Source: Chroococcidiopsis sp. CCMEE 29 (GTDB lineage Bacteria > Cyanobacteriota > Cyanobacteriia > Cyanobacteriales > Chroococcidiopsidaceae). From it: a DNA stretch of 64,000 bases. The notes under the pieces are model-generated. The model was given only the letters and a program-made list of their open reading frames with translations. It had not been told where the DNA came from and did no database searches. Within the stretch, counting starts at the first letter, position 1. Every line of letters begins with the position of its first letter. Shown here piece after piece: positions 1 through 11,019 of the stretch. The stretch spans positions 2,908,001 through 2,972,000 of the forward strand of contig NZ_CP083761.1 in assembly GCF_023558375.1 (NCBI RefSeq), in the 5' to 3' direction. The position numbers and the translations under genes were made by a program.

Positions 1-819
1 TTAGTGGTTAATCGAGACTTCTACCAAGTCTTGAATTTGTGCTGAGGTCAATTCCTCAACATTACTGAAAATTGTAACTGCCCCAGCTGCTCTGAGAGTT
101 TCAGCATAGGTATCACGACGTTCAGGTGTTGTCTGGACGTGGGGCGGCAGAATTCCCACGCCAATCCAACAGCGGTGAGGATGAAGCGATCGCGCTTTCG
201 CCACCGTATACATATCAGCAACGGTATCTCCTACATACAAAACTGGAGTTCCCGACTCAACTTGCTGCTCCAACTGACGCACCGTTGTGACTAAACCAGT
301 CGGGTCAGGCTTTCCCGGAGCATCCTCCATTGCAATTAGTACAGGTGACCGCAAACCAAGGCGTTTTTCCAAAATGTAGGCAGCTGAGGCGCGAGTTGCC
401 CCGCTGAAAAAGCCCCAAGAAATCCCAGCTGTGCTCAACTCTTCTAGATAGCTGGGTTTTAACAACAAGGGTTCATCACAGATATAGCCTGTCCAGTTGC
501 GCGGATCTGGTCCACGGTAACGAGATTGGAAAAAAGTGACAAGCGTTTCGTAGTTAAGCTGAACCTGCGATCGCCTCTGCCCTTCTGCCTCAAAGTAGCG
601 ATAAATCAACTCCTGAGAAGCTTCCCAATCGTTATTCCATATCCCTTCCGACTTGAGCTGGTCAATATCTGCTTGAGAAGGACGATAAGCTCCACTAGTG
701 AAATGCTCTACTGTATCAGCCACCGCCCGCCGATAAGACCCGCCGACATCGCGCACAACACCGTCTATATCAAAAACCACGATTGCTGAGACTAATGGTT
801 GATTAAGTTGCTGAGTCAA
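1..819 (-). CDS. HAD-superfamily hydrolase, subfamily IA (TIGR01548-like)
   Basis: A 272-residue soluble phosphatase-type protein. Motif I is FDIDGVVRD near residue 17, giving the nucleophile and acid/base aspartates. The conserved lysine lies in GKPDPTG and the acidic motif in VGDTVADM, so all HAD active-site elements are present. I see no signal peptide or membrane segment. It resembles the uncharacterised family TIGR01548 found in cyanobacteria; the substrate is unknown. The stop codon is the first three bases of the window, so the gene is complete. It is divergent from ycf65 with about 110 bases between the starts. Phosphatase chemistry is a family inference. Confidence 0.8.
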   Translation of the reverse strand: MTQQLNQPLVSAIVVFDIDGVVRDVGGSYRRAVADTVEHFTSGAYRPSQADIDQLKSEGIWNNDWEASQELIYRYFEAEGQRRSQVQLNYETLVTFFQSRYRGPDPRNWTGYICDEPLLLKPSYLEELSTAGISWGFFSGATRASAAYILEKRLGLRSPVLIAMEDAPGKPDPTGLVTTVRQLEQQVESGTPVLYVGDTVADMYTVAKARSLHPHRCWIGVGILPPHVQTTPERRDTYAETLRAAGAVTIFSNVEELTSAQIQDLVEVSINH

Positions 820-932
820 TCGGTCTTTACCTCCAAAACAAGAATTGCGCTAGTTTCTGCCAAAGCATTGCGTTACAATTAATGATTGCAAAGTTTTTAA
901 ATCTTGCCTGGTATAAACGAGCGGAGGTGTAA

Positions 933-1232
933 TTGTCAAAGTTTATTCTAAAGGTTCTGTGGTTGGACGAAAACGTCGCCTTGGCGGTTGATCAAGTGGT
1001 AGGCAAAGGGACCAGCCCGTTGACTCGTTACTTTTTCTGGCCTCGGAATGATGCTTGGGAAGAGCTAAAGAACGAAATGGAGGCTAAAAACTGGATTGTG
1101 GACCAGGATCGGGTTGAGTTGCTGAACAAAGCCACCGAAGTGATTAACTACTGGCAAGAGGAAGGCAGAAAGCGTCCGCTTGCTGAAGCTCAGGCAAAAT
1201 TTCCGGAAGTTGCCTTCACAGGCAGCACTTAA
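933..1232 (+). CDS. ycf65: Ribosomal protein PSRP-3 / Ycf65
   Basis: A 99-residue protein matching the plastid-specific ribosomal protein 3 family, a component of the 30S subunit in cyanobacteria and plastids. The typical core includes [18 protein letters not shown] and [18 protein letters not shown]. The start is a TTG with a strong GGAGGT ribosome-binding site at 923-928. The GTG overlapping that site runs straight into a stop, so TTG is the only sensible start. It is convergent with atpC and shares a bidirectional terminator with it. Confidence 0.92.
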   Translation: MSKFILKVLWLDENVALAVDQVVGKGTSPLTRYFFWPRNDAWEELKNEMEAKNWIVDQDRVELLNKATEVINYWQEEGRKRPLAEAQAKFPEVAFTGST

Positions 1233-1304
1233 GCTTAAAACTCTGAGCCAGAGCGTCTTAGCCACGCCCCATTACTTGCCTCCTAAAGGGAAAAATCCTA
1301 AGAG

Positions 1305-1343
1305 AAAAAACTCCTCTAGTGCAATTGCACCGGAGGAGTTTTT
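1305..1343. terminator. Bidirectional hairpin terminator between ycf65 and atpC
   Basis: AAAAACTCCTC at 1306-1316 pairs with GAGGAGTTTTT at 1333-1343. The 11-bp stem is flanked by A and T runs on its two sides, so it can end transcription from both convergent genes. Confidence 0.8.
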
Positions 1344-1357
1344 GCTACCTGAGTCAA

Positions 1358-1771
1358 TTAAACCATGCCACCAGCGGCTTGAAACCGAGCACGAGCACGC
1401 TTAAATGCTTGCTTAGCCTGAATTTGTTCTTGGCGAGTAGCGTTTTGTATTTGATTCAACTTGGCTTGTGCTTCGTTGTAAGCAGTGCGGGCTGCTTCTA
1501 GATCGATTTTTTCACCTCGTTCAGCGCCATTAACGAGAATCGTCACTTCGTCGTTTTCCACTTCTGCAAACCCACCCATCAGGGCGATCGCCACCCAATC
1601 CTGATTTTTACTAGGGCGGACTCGCATCACAGCGGTATCCAGGGCAGTCAACAGTGGCGCGTGTCCACTGAGAATACCCAGCTGACCAGTCGTACTGGGC
1701 AGAATCACTTCTTCAGCTGCATCATCCCAAACAGTTTTGTCTGGCGCAACTACACGAACAGTCAAGGTCAT
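1358..1771 (-). CDS. atpC: F-type ATP synthase subunit epsilon
   Basis: A 137-residue epsilon subunit of F1, the rotor-stalk protein that inhibits ATP hydrolysis. The N-terminal beta-sandwich starts [22 protein letters not shown] and carries the family signature [20 protein letters not shown]. The C-terminal helical hairpin (about residues 90-130) is rich in Ala, Lys and Arg. It follows atpB on the same strand after about 146 bases filled by tandem repeats. A separate atpB-atpC pair away from the main atp operon is the normal cyanobacterial arrangement. Length matches the family. Confidence 0.96.
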   Translation of the reverse strand: MTLTVRVVAPDKTVWDDAAEEVILPSTTGQLGILSGHAPLLTALDTAVMRVRPSKNQDWVAIALMGGFAEVENDEVTILVNGAERGEKIDLEAARTAYNEAQAKLNQIQNATRQEQIQAKQAFKRARARFQAAGGMV

Positions 1772-1800
1772 AGTTTATAGAGATTAGGGATTAGAGATTA

Positions 1801-1910
1801 GGGGAAGCAGGGTAAGCAGGGGAAGCAGGGGGAGCAGGGGAAAAATTCCCCTACGTCACCGCGTCACCGCGTCACCGCGTCACCGCGTCCTCTTCCTCGC
1901 CCCTCGCAAG
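1801..1910. repeat. Tandem repeats GGGGAAGCA-like and GCGTCACC between atpB and atpC
   Basis: The left half holds degenerate units of GCAGGGGAA/GCAGGGGGA. The right half holds four successive GCGTCACC units (about 1859-1888) and ends in a CCTCGCCCCTCGC tract. The same words recur near 10860, 13080-13280, 39190-39325 and 58184, so these are dispersed short tandem repeats and not a feature of atp genes. They lie inside the expected atpB-atpC transcript. Confidence 0.8.
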
Positions 1911-1917
1911 AGCGGCC

Positions 1918-4180
<2,263 letters not shown>

Positions 4181-5053
4181 ATGAAAGTCTTTAAATTATG
4201 CTCATTCCAAACTCTAAAAAGCTCGAAATTTTTGTTGTTAGGGGTAGCAGCAGGCTTAATTGCAATTCACCTTACCATCACTTGGAAGAGTGACAATACT
4301 GATTTATGGGGTCTTAGTATCCTTTTTTTGGCTGCTGTATGTTCTCTAATCTGGAAAAAACGCAATACTTTAAATCTAGAAACTGGAATTATCTCCAGCT
4401 TTTTAGGCACCTTAATTATTGCTTTTGTGCTTTTTAAAATTACATCTCCTATTGGTAAATTTCCTGATGCCATTGATAAGTTTCATTACGTCTTACCTTT
4501 GATTTCATCTGTAGGCCTTGGACTTATTGCCTCTGGTTTTAAGGGATTAAAGCAATACAGTCAGGAGCTGACAATTTTATTTTTTCTCGGCGTACCACAG
4601 GCAACGATACCATCTCTAACTGATATATCTATATTCACGGCTAAATTTGCAACTGCTGTACTTTGGTACCTAGGATTTGAGGTCTCGCGCCAAGGAGTCA
4701 ATGTTATTCTTCCCACGGGAAGTGTAGAGGTATACTCAGGCTGTTCTGGCATGGTTGCTATCCTTTATCTCTGGGGACTAGCAGCTCTTTTTCTAGTGAT
4801 GTTCCCTATTGGCTGGAGCAAGAAAATCTTAGTACCTATTGTGGCAACCTTGTTAGCATTTGCGATCAATGGAGGACGGGTCGCCCTGATGGCTGTTCTT
4901 GCCGCATCCTCTAATAAATCAGCTTTTGACTACTGGCATACAGGAAACGGATCGCAGATATTTGCTATGACTTCTGTCATAATTTTCGGATTATTCTGCT
5001 TTTGTCTGCTCCAACTAAATGAAGCTAAAAACGATGATTTCGTGGAGTTTTAA
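4181..5053 (+). CDS. Cyanoexosortase (A-like)
   Basis: A 290-residue multi-pass membrane protein of the exosortase/archaeosortase superfamily, thought to process proteins with a C-terminal sorting signal (PEP-CTERM type) at the membrane. The three conserved catalytic positions are present: Cys188 in YSGCSGM, Arg233 in INGGRVALM and His253 in YWHTGNGS. I count about eight hydrophobic segments. The next positions hold a broken accessory gene, then an HpsJ-like gene. This order suggests the cyanoexosortase A type linked to extracellular polysaccharide and hormogonium loci. The sub-type is inference, the superfamily is clear. Confidence 0.85.
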   Translation: MKVFKLCSFQTLKSSKFLLLGVAAGLIAIHLTITWKSDNTDLWGLSILFLAAVCSLIWKKRNTLNLETGIISSFLGTLIIAFVLFKITSPIGKFPDAIDKFHYVLPLISSVGLGLIASGFKGLKQYSQELTILFFLGVPQATIPSLTDISIFTAKFATAVLWYLGFEVSRQGVNVILPTGSVEVYSGCSGMVAILYLWGLAALFLVMFPIGWSKKILVPIVATLLAFAINGGRVALMAVLAASSNKSAFDYWHTGNGSQIFAMTSVIIFGLFCFCLLQLNEAKNDDFVEF

Positions 5054-5066
5054 AAACTATAAACTA

Positions 5067-5212
5067 ATGGAAAAACTTCGAATTTCACTACTAGCTGTAA
5101 TTTTTATTACCGTTTTCTTTGTTTTAGGAAGACGATACTAGCTCCAACAGTTAGTAAAAGTGCGATTACTCCCTCTGTACCAAAAGCGGTTCTATTACCT
5201 GAATGACAACCT
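5067..5212 (+). pseudogene. Remnant of cyanoexosortase system-associated protein
   Basis: Starting 13 bases after the exosortase stop, ATG at 5067 opens a 24-codon frame coding a Lys/Arg-flanked hydrophobic helix (MEKLRISLLAVIFITVFFVL), ending at TAG 5139. Shifting one base, from 5141 the reading continues APTVSKSAITPSVPKAVLLPE, then TGA at 5204 where the family pattern LPxWQP expects TGG, then QP and a stop. The two pieces together look like the N-terminus of the accessory protein that normally follows cyanoexosortase, hit by a frameshift and a nonsense change and missing its C-terminal part. Assignment rests on position and on this short pattern only. Confidence 0.55.
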
Positions 5213-5287
5213 TAAATAACTAGTGTTTTCACAGCTTTACAAAACTTTGATTTCTAGCTAACACAATTCACCTGAAAGGATTTAATC

Positions 5288-6016
5288 ATGGCTCAATCAG
5301 TAAGCAATGTATCACCATCTAGTTCGCTATTTCGCCTAGTGGGCTATGGTCTACTAGTGTTAGCGTTATTTGATTTCATTCATATTCTCATTCCACTGCG
5401 GTTGATGAATCCTATGTGGGAATTTCAAACGACAGGAGCATTAGTCGAGCGTGTGCCTGTCCCCTTATTGGGACTGATGCTGGTGTTTTACGGGGAGACA
5501 AGTTCTCGTAAAAGATGGGAAAGTAACCTTTTGAAGTTTTTATCTTGGGCTTCTTTATTGATTGGACTGTTATTTTTTTTGTTAATTCCTTTAGTAGCAG
5601 TTAACACGTCGCGTATTAATAACCAAATTAATTATCAAACTAGCAATCAGGTTTCTCAGCAGATGACTCAGTTGCAACAGCTTGAGAATCAAGTCAGCAA
5701 GAGTACGGCTAAAGATATAAATGAAGTTGCAACTCGCCTGAACCAAGGACAACCATTGGATATCAAAGATCCTCAGGAAGTGAAAAGCCGAGTTTTGTCA
5801 GAAATCACTAAGGCAAAGAAAATAATCCAGCCCCAAACTGAAGCTGCTTTGGCAGATAGACGTTTTGCCTTGCTAAAAAGTTCTGCTAAGTGGCTTCTAG
5901 GAGCTTTAGTTTCGGGAGTTCTGTTCATTTATGTTTGGGCTAATACCCGTTGGGCGCGACGCGGTAGCAGACGCAGTAAAAGATTATCGACTGCTAATAC
6001 CCATTTTTCTCAATGA
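5288..6016 (+). CDS. HpsJ-like protein, exosortase-associated
   Basis: A 242-residue membrane protein. Hydrophobic segments lie near residues 15-40, 55-68, 84-105 and 202-218. Between the third and fourth is a Gln/Asn-rich helical loop (about 110-190) that should face outside or the periplasm. The N-terminal pattern FRLVGYGLLVLALFDFI and GALVERVPVPLLGLMLVFYGE is what I associate with HpsJ, a protein of hormogonium polysaccharide loci often found beside cyanoexosortases. It follows the exosortase by about 230 bases that hold the broken accessory gene. ATG 5288 has AAAGGA upstream. The function in polysaccharide export is inferred from context. Confidence 0.7.
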   Translation: MAQSVSNVSPSSSLFRLVGYGLLVLALFDFIHILIPLRLMNPMWEFQTTGALVERVPVPLLGLMLVFYGETSSRKRWESNLLKFLSWASLLIGLLFFLLIPLVAVNTSRINNQINYQTSNQVSQQMTQLQQLENQVSKSTAKDINEVATRLNQGQPLDIKDPQEVKSRVLSEITKAKKIIQPQTEAALADRRFALLKSSAKWLLGALVSGVLFIYVWANTRWARRGSRRSKRLSTANTHFSQ

Positions 6017-6133
6017 TGCTACCGTTTTGCTTTAGCTTGGCTACAAATCGCTACGCTGATGGGATTCTTGCATCATCCCCTCACCTAGGGAGATCTCATC
6101 AGCAAGCATCTTCAGGATGAGGTGTAAGTCTTT

Positions 6134-6158
6134 CCCTAACCCCTAACCCCTAACCCCT
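6134..6158. repeat. CCCCTAA heptamer tandem repeat
   Basis: About three and a half copies of the heptamer CCCTAAC. On the minus strand the repeat codes the last residues and the stop codon of the neighbouring channel gene. Confidence 0.9.
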
Positions 6159-7836
6159 CAAGCTGAGAGGGGTCAATGCGCCATAATTGCTCTAATTTAG
6201 TTGCTGGCATAGTGAGATACAAAACATCTCCAACGCTGAGACAAGCATCTAAAAGATTCCAACCATGAATAGTTTGGTAGCTTGTCTCAAGGTAAAGGGG
6301 CGCAAAGTCAGCATCCATTGCCACTTCTCTGACAATCCTGCCGCAAAAGGGATGTCCAGGTGTAATCAGAGTTGCCAAGGCGATCCAAAGACTATCCCCA
6401 GTCATACCATTACCCAAGATCCTTTCTCCCAAAGCTGCGGCGGCAAACGTCGGTGCAGCTAATTCTGCCGGACTCAGCACTGCCTCAAACTCAAACACCT
6501 GTTGTGCCATGTGTGCCAAGTTAGGATCTTCATAACGAACAATCGTAGGTAATCTTGGCTTCAGTCCTTTGGCATTAAGTGCAATTTCTAGGTTAGTGGT
6601 GTCGTTACTGGTAACTGCAAGCAGTGCTACTGCTTGCTCTAAATGAGCAGCTTTGAGAGTTGCTGGCAGGCTAGCATCTCCCTGAATAACTGGAATACCC
6701 AAGGAACGAACTGTATTCAAAAACCGACTATTGGGATCGCGATCAATCACCACAACTTCATTTCCATGAGTGTGGAGTTGATTGGCAATCTGGACTCCGA
6801 TTCCGCCTAGTCCACAGACAATGTAGTGATTTCGCTGAGGTACCCGTGCCGCATCCCAGAATTGTGTGAAACGGGTTCCCAGCACAAAATCGTTGAGCAG
6901 GGCGTAGCAAATGCCAATTATAGCTGCCCCAACCAACATCATGACTGCCGTAAATATCTTGATGCCGTCGGGAGCATGTTCTGCAACTTCCTCTTTGCCA
7001 CCAGCACCGGTGATCATGCCCACGGAAAAATACAAGGCATCAACAACTGAGACATTGAAGTCAACACAGATGTAGGTGAGTGTAGCAATCAGAATTGTCA
7101 CCAGTAGCACAAGAGCCACCACAACCACCGATTGACCGTGTTGTTGAAACTGTCTCAGGTTTGTGACGACTTTGAGTAGTTTCTGCATCAGGGAACTGCG
7201 GGTGGTGCGGAAGCTAGGTTTGGTACCGACAATTAAGCGATCGCCTGGTTGCAAATACTGTCCGTATACTACAGCAGAGACTAAATCCATTTGCTCCTTC
7301 AGCGGCAGGTAGTAAATTAACATCCTGCTACGGTCATTCCATAACTCACACAGTTGGCGACCAATCCAAGGGTGATTTTCATCAATGTATTCTTCGTGAA
7401 TTGGCCAAGTTTGGTTAAATAACCGCAGTTGTCCAATGGCTTGGTTTCCCAACGCCGCAAAGGTAAAGACAGGTGCTGCCAATGCTGCAACGCTTAAGGT
7501 GACATGATCGGGCAAAGTCTTGTCCAGGCGATCGCCCAAGTTGGTATTAAACAGACGATTGATAATCCGAATCTTCGGATTAAGCACCCGTGCCTGCAAC
7601 AGAATTGCCAAATTTAATGTCTCATCGGAGCCAGTGAGAACCAGAGTTTTTGCTGTCTGAATCCCTGCTGCTAACAACGTGGAAACTGCCTGTAGATTGC
7701 CAATGATAATTTCAGCACCTTCACCAGGTATAGGCTCGTCATTGACACCTATAACAGTCGCTCCTTGTTGCCTTAGTAAACAGAAGATCTGATACCCAGC
7801 GCGATCCAAGCCACAGACAATGATTCTGGATTTCAT
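6136..7836 (-). CDS. Two-RCK (TrkA-N) ion channel-like protein
   Basis: A 566-residue protein. An N-terminal RCK/TrkA-N Rossmann domain starts IIVCGLDRAG (residues 5-14). A TrkA-C-like part follows at about 130-210. Then come transmembrane helix 1 (about 235-258), a pore-like segment LYFSVGMITGAGG (268-280) and helix 2 (about 292-318). A second Rossmann domain starts IVCGLGGIG (339-347), with a further TrkA-C region to the end. The layout is that of potassium channel proteins, but the selectivity filter GYGD is replaced by GAGG. The last residues come from a heptamer repeat. It stands alone with no partner gene. Ion selectivity cannot be predicted. Confidence 0.8.
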   Translation of the reverse strand: MKSRIIVCGLDRAGYQIFCLLRQQGATVIGVNDEPIPGEGAEIIIGNLQAVSTLLAAGIQTAKTLVLTGSDETLNLAILLQARVLNPKIRIINRLFNTNLGDRLDKTLPDHVTLSVAALAAPVFTFAALGNQAIGQLRLFNQTWPIHEEYIDENHPWIGRQLCELWNDRSRMLIYYLPLKEQMDLVSAVVYGQYLQPGDRLIVGTKPSFRTTRSSLMQKLLKVVTNLRQFQQHGQSVVVVALVLLVTILIATLTYICVDFNVSVVDALYFSVGMITGAGGKEEVAEHAPDGIKIFTAVMMLVGAAIIGICYALLNDFVLGTRFTQFWDAARVPQRNHYIVCGLGGIGVQIANQLHTHGNEVVVIDRDPNSRFLNTVRSLGIPVIQGDASLPATLKAAHLEQAVALLAVTSNDTTNLEIALNAKGLKPRLPTIVRYEDPNLAHMAQQVFEFEAVLSPAELAAPTFAAAALGERILGNGMTGDSLWIALATLITPGHPFCGRIVREVAMDADFAPLYLETSYQTIHGWNLLDACLSVGDVLYLTMPATKLEQLWRIDPSQLEGLGVRG

Positions 7837-7902
7837 AACCTAGATAAGTAAGCTTGATGACGAACAAAAAGCCGCCTTTGATCGTCTAGGTAACTATTCT
7901 TG

Positions 7903-8070
7903 ATGACTGCTGCTAGCAGGACTGTAGCTGAAAACACTGCGTTACAAAACTTTGAGGAAATTTTACGAGCAGAATGTGTAGCTGAGATAGCACTATTAAC
8001 GATTGATTCCGGAAGGCGATTTGGATTTTTTGAAGCTATTAGTAGCGCATTAGCTGAAGGAGCATCATGA
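7903..8070 (+). CDS. Small protein of 55 residues coupled to the next gene
   Basis: ATG at 7903 opens a 55-codon frame ending in TGA 8068-8070. It overlaps the ATG of the following gene in an ATGA arrangement, the usual sign of translational coupling. The peptide is soluble and slightly acidic with a helical middle (NTALQNFEEILRAECVAEIA). I do not recognise the family. Support is the exact overlap and the absence of another gene in this gap; weak points are the lack of a clear ribosome-binding site and the short length. Confidence 0.45.
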   Translation: MTAASRTVAENTALQNFEEILRAECVAEIALLTIDSGRRFGFFEAISSALAEGAS

Positions 8071-8564
8071 GGAGTTTGGCAAACTTGACAACAGCATTGA
8101 GTGTATTACTGACTCTGCTTGTCTCGGCACCTACTCCTAGGCAGGCGCAGTTAGAAAAACCAATACTGCCCAAGACTCTACCCGATCTTGTGTTAAAAGT
8201 AGAACATCAATCGGGAACTTGTCCAAAGACGGTTGGGATTTGGACTGCGTTTCATTCCTATGAAGGTGGTGCAGAACATACTGTCATTGCCGATACGATA
8301 GCGTTTGCAGGTGACGCTCAATTGACATCTTCAGGTGAAAAGTTAGTTGAATACAGAGCACCTTTGAAAACAGCATACGCTTCCTGCATCGGTTGGGCTA
8401 GAGATGAGAATAACGGGCAAGATCTCTATCGGTTTTTGTTCCGGGAGGGCTATGTTTATTTTCGCGTAGAGCTACCGCCAGATACTCTTGCTAACCCTTC
8501 TATCTTTAGCAATGTCAGTTTTTTGGATGCGCATCCTTATGTACGCTGGGCGATCGCCGACTAA
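8067..8564 (+). CDS. Secreted hypothetical protein
   Basis: A 165-residue protein with a clear signal peptide (hydrophobic stretch LTTALSVLLTLLVSA, likely cut after RQAQ near residue 28). The mature part is beta-rich with two cysteines, one in SGTCPKTVG and one in ASCIGWARDE, that could form a disulfide. I do not recognise the family. The start overlaps the stop of the 55-residue gene upstream. A periplasmic or outer-surface location is predicted from the signal only. Confidence 0.7.
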   Translation: MRSLANLTTALSVLLTLLVSAPTPRQAQLEKPILPKTLPDLVLKVEHQSGTCPKTVGIWTAFHSYEGGAEHTVIADTIAFAGDAQLTSSGEKLVEYRAPLKTAYASCIGWARDENNGQDLYRFLFREGYVYFRVELPPDTLANPSIFSNVSFLDAHPYVRWAIAD

Positions 8565-8674
8565 TCCCTGCAACTTAAACTACAACCCGAGTACTTTAAT
8601 CCAACTCTTGAATAGAGCTGGTAGCCAGTGGGGATAACTAAGATGTTGTAGATCGTCTAAGTCCTAAAATATCT

Positions 8675-9496
8675 ATGGAAATTCTGTTGGCGTTACCAGG
8701 CTCTGTAATTGTCTTTGCCCTGGGAGCATCTGTTGGCAGTTTTATAAATGTTGTGGTTTACCGTTTGCCAGCTGGATTGTCAATTCTCTGGCCTCGTTCT
8801 CGCTGTCCCCATTGCTTACATCAGCTAGGTAACCGAGAAAATGTCCCTGTCTTAGGTTGGCTATGGTTACGGGGTCGGTGTCATCACTGCAACCATCCAA
8901 TTTCAATTCGTTATCCGGTAGTGGAAGCAGCAACTGGTCTACTGTTTTTGTTGATTTTCTGGAATTTTGAGGTATCAATTCAAACGCTTGGCTATTGGAC
9001 ATTTTGCAGCTGGTTATTAGCGCTGTCGCTGATCGATCTAGATACTATGACCCTGCCAAACCAACTAACTAAATCGGGATTAGTTACTGGTCTGACGTTT
9101 CAGCTAGTTTCAGGTTTTCTCCCACAGGCAAGCTGGATAGGAGCCGTTAACCAAATGATGTCTGGTATTATTGGAGCGGTACTAGGTTTATGGTTGTTTG
9201 ACTTAATCACTGTGGTGGGTTCAATTACCCTTGGACAAGCCGCCATGGGAGGGGGAGATGCTAAATTAACAGCAATGCTCGGCGCTTGGTTAGGTTGGAA
9301 ATATTTGTTACTGGCTGGGTTTCTTGCTTGTGCTGTAGGTGCGTTTGTCGGTGGTGGGGTGATCGCTTTAGGAATACTAAATCGGCGGCAACCGATGCCA
9401 TTTGGTCCCTTTCTCGCTCTAGGAGCGGTGATTACTCTGTTTATGGGTGAGACACTTTTATCCGCCTACATCCGGTTCGTATTTCCAGCCACTTAA
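8675..9496 (+). CDS. pilD: Prepilin peptidase (type IV leader peptidase, A24 family)
   Basis: A 273-residue membrane aspartyl protease that cuts and methylates type IV prepilin leaders. The N-terminal methylase-type domain has the zinc tetrad C44xxC47 and C69xxC72. Catalytic aspartates lie in LIDLDTMTLPNQL (near 121-123) and in GGGDAKLTAM (near 198). About eight membrane segments. Needed for pili and natural competence. A single gene here, with a DUF2007-type gene right behind it. Confidence 0.95.
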   Translation: MEILLALPGSVIVFALGASVGSFINVVVYRLPAGLSILWPRSRCPHCLHQLGNRENVPVLGWLWLRGRCHHCNHPISIRYPVVEAATGLLFLLIFWNFEVSIQTLGYWTFCSWLLALSLIDLDTMTLPNQLTKSGLVTGLTFQLVSGFLPQASWIGAVNQMMSGIIGAVLGLWLFDLITVVGSITLGQAAMGGGDAKLTAMLGAWLGWKYLLLAGFLACAVGAFVGGGVIALGILNRRQPMPFGPFLALGAVITLFMGETLLSAYIRFVFPAT

Positions 9497-9536
9497 ACGA
9501 AGTCAGCAGACAGCACGTTCTGCTAATATTAAGCAT

Positions 9537-9764
9537 GTGTCTTGGATTACATTAAAAACTACGAGTATTCGTTGGGAAGCAGAGCTGATGCAACAGATGC
9601 TGGCAGCTCACAATATACCAGTGCGAATCCTAGATTTGGGGATAGCTTGCTACTTCAGTAGTGGCAGTCCGGCTGCTTTACAAGTACACTCAGAAGACCA
9701 GTGGACAGCCTTGCTTCTATTAAGTCCAATCGAGGAGGAGCCAATCGACACCCAAGAGAATTGA
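9537..9764 (+). CDS. DUF2007-like small signalling-type protein
   Basis: A 75-residue protein from GTG 9537, reading MSWITLKTTSIRWEAELMQQ. The core (WEAELMQQMLAAHNIPVRIL, then a loop and ALQVHSEDQWTALLLL) fits the DUF2007 fold, a short beta-alpha-beta unit described as a putative signal-transducing domain. An upstream in-frame ATG at 9447 would overlap pilD by 50 bases and add 30 residues unlike the family, so I chose the later start although no good ribosome-binding site is seen. Function unknown. Confidence 0.65.
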   Translation: MSWITLKTTSIRWEAELMQQMLAAHNIPVRILDLGIACYFSSGSPAALQVHSEDQWTALLLLSPIEEEPIDTQEN

Positions 9765-9885
9765 ATTTATTTAAGTTTTTGGCTCAGCGGTAGCTAAAGA
9801 AGCTGAACGTGTTTACTAAAACTGAAAATGCTTGGGTTATAAGGCTGGCTTTTTTTGACCTCATACCCACTTAAATAAGATAAAG

Positions 9886-10839
9886 ATGGCTAACAACGAC
9901 GAATCACGCGGTTTAATGTCTCTGTTTGATTGGTTTGCAAATCGACGAAAATCTGGTCCAATTAGCCATGAGCGCCAAGAGCGTGACATTGCTGATGGGC
10001 TATGGAATAAATGTGAGGCTTGTGGTGTTTTGGCATATACCAAAGACCTAATGGCTAATCAAATGGTATGTCTGGAGTGTGGCCATCATCTGCGGGTGGA
10101 TAGCAATGAGCGAATCCGGCAGTTGATAGATGTCAATACCTGGACACCATTTGATGAAGAACTGCGTCCAGCCGATCCGCTCCAATTTCGCGATCGCAAA
10201 CCCTACAGTGATCGCCTCCGCGAAACTCAGAAAAAAACTAGTTTAGTGGATGCTGTCCAAACCGGTTTCGGTCAACTTGATGGCTTGCCAGTTGCCTTGG
10301 GTGTGATGGACTTCCGGTTTATGGGCGGTAGCATGGGTTCCGTGGTAGGAGAAAAACTTACCCGCTTGATAGAGAAAGCGACACAAAATCGGTATCCCGT
10401 GATTATCGTCTGTGCTTCTGGGGGAGCCAGGATGCAAGAAGGTATGCTCAGCCTGATGCAGATGGCGAAAATATCAGGTGCTCTGGAGCACCATCGAGAA
10501 GCCCAACTGCTTTACATCCCAATTTTGACTAATCCCACCACGGGCGGTGTCACGGCTAGTTTCGCCATGTTAGGCGATATCATTCTGGCAGAACCAAAAG
10601 CAACAATCGGTTTTGCGGGTCGCCGAGTAATTGAGCAAACCCTGCGAGAAAAGCTACCCGATGAGTTTCAGACTGCTGAAGATCTGATGCGTCACGGTTT
10701 TGTAGATGCGATTGTACCCCGCACCCAACTCAAGAAAACTGTGGCTCAGCTAATAGCTTTACACCAGCCTGTCACAACTACACCTAATTTGGTGCAGTTA
10801 GAGGCAATGGCTTTAAGTGTCAACGGTTCTGATTTGTGA
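9886..10839 (+). CDS. accD: Acetyl-CoA carboxylase carboxyltransferase subunit beta
   Basis: A 317-residue subunit of the enzyme making malonyl-CoA for fatty acid synthesis. The N-terminal zinc ribbon has CEACGV and CLECGHH (four cysteines). The crotonase-fold core has [13 protein letters not shown], the oxyanion-hole region [12 protein letters not shown] and [14 protein letters not shown]. It acts with AccA, which is not in the window. Typical length; a repeat tract of GCAGGGGGA units follows the stop. Confidence 0.97.
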   Translation: MANNDESRGLMSLFDWFANRRKSGPISHERQERDIADGLWNKCEACGVLAYTKDLMANQMVCLECGHHLRVDSNERIRQLIDVNTWTPFDEELRPADPLQFRDRKPYSDRLRETQKKTSLVDAVQTGFGQLDGLPVALGVMDFRFMGGSMGSVVGEKLTRLIEKATQNRYPVIIVCASGGARMQEGMLSLMQMAKISGALEHHREAQLLYIPILTNPTTGGVTASFAMLGDIILAEPKATIGFAGRRVIEQTLREKLPDEFQTAEDLMRHGFVDAIVPRTQLKKTVAQLIALHQPVTTTPNLVQLEAMALSVNGSDL

Positions 10840-11019
10840 GGGAGTAGGGATTAATAGAAGCAGGGGGAGCAGGGGGAGAACTGATTCCTTGTCACTTATC
10901 CCTCATACAGCCAGGGGATCAATAGCTACAACGGGATTTTGGGAAAAAAGTGTTCAGTGGCATGGTATTCATAATTAGAGCGGCTCAATCTCTAAATTGT
11001 CACTAAACAATTATTCATC

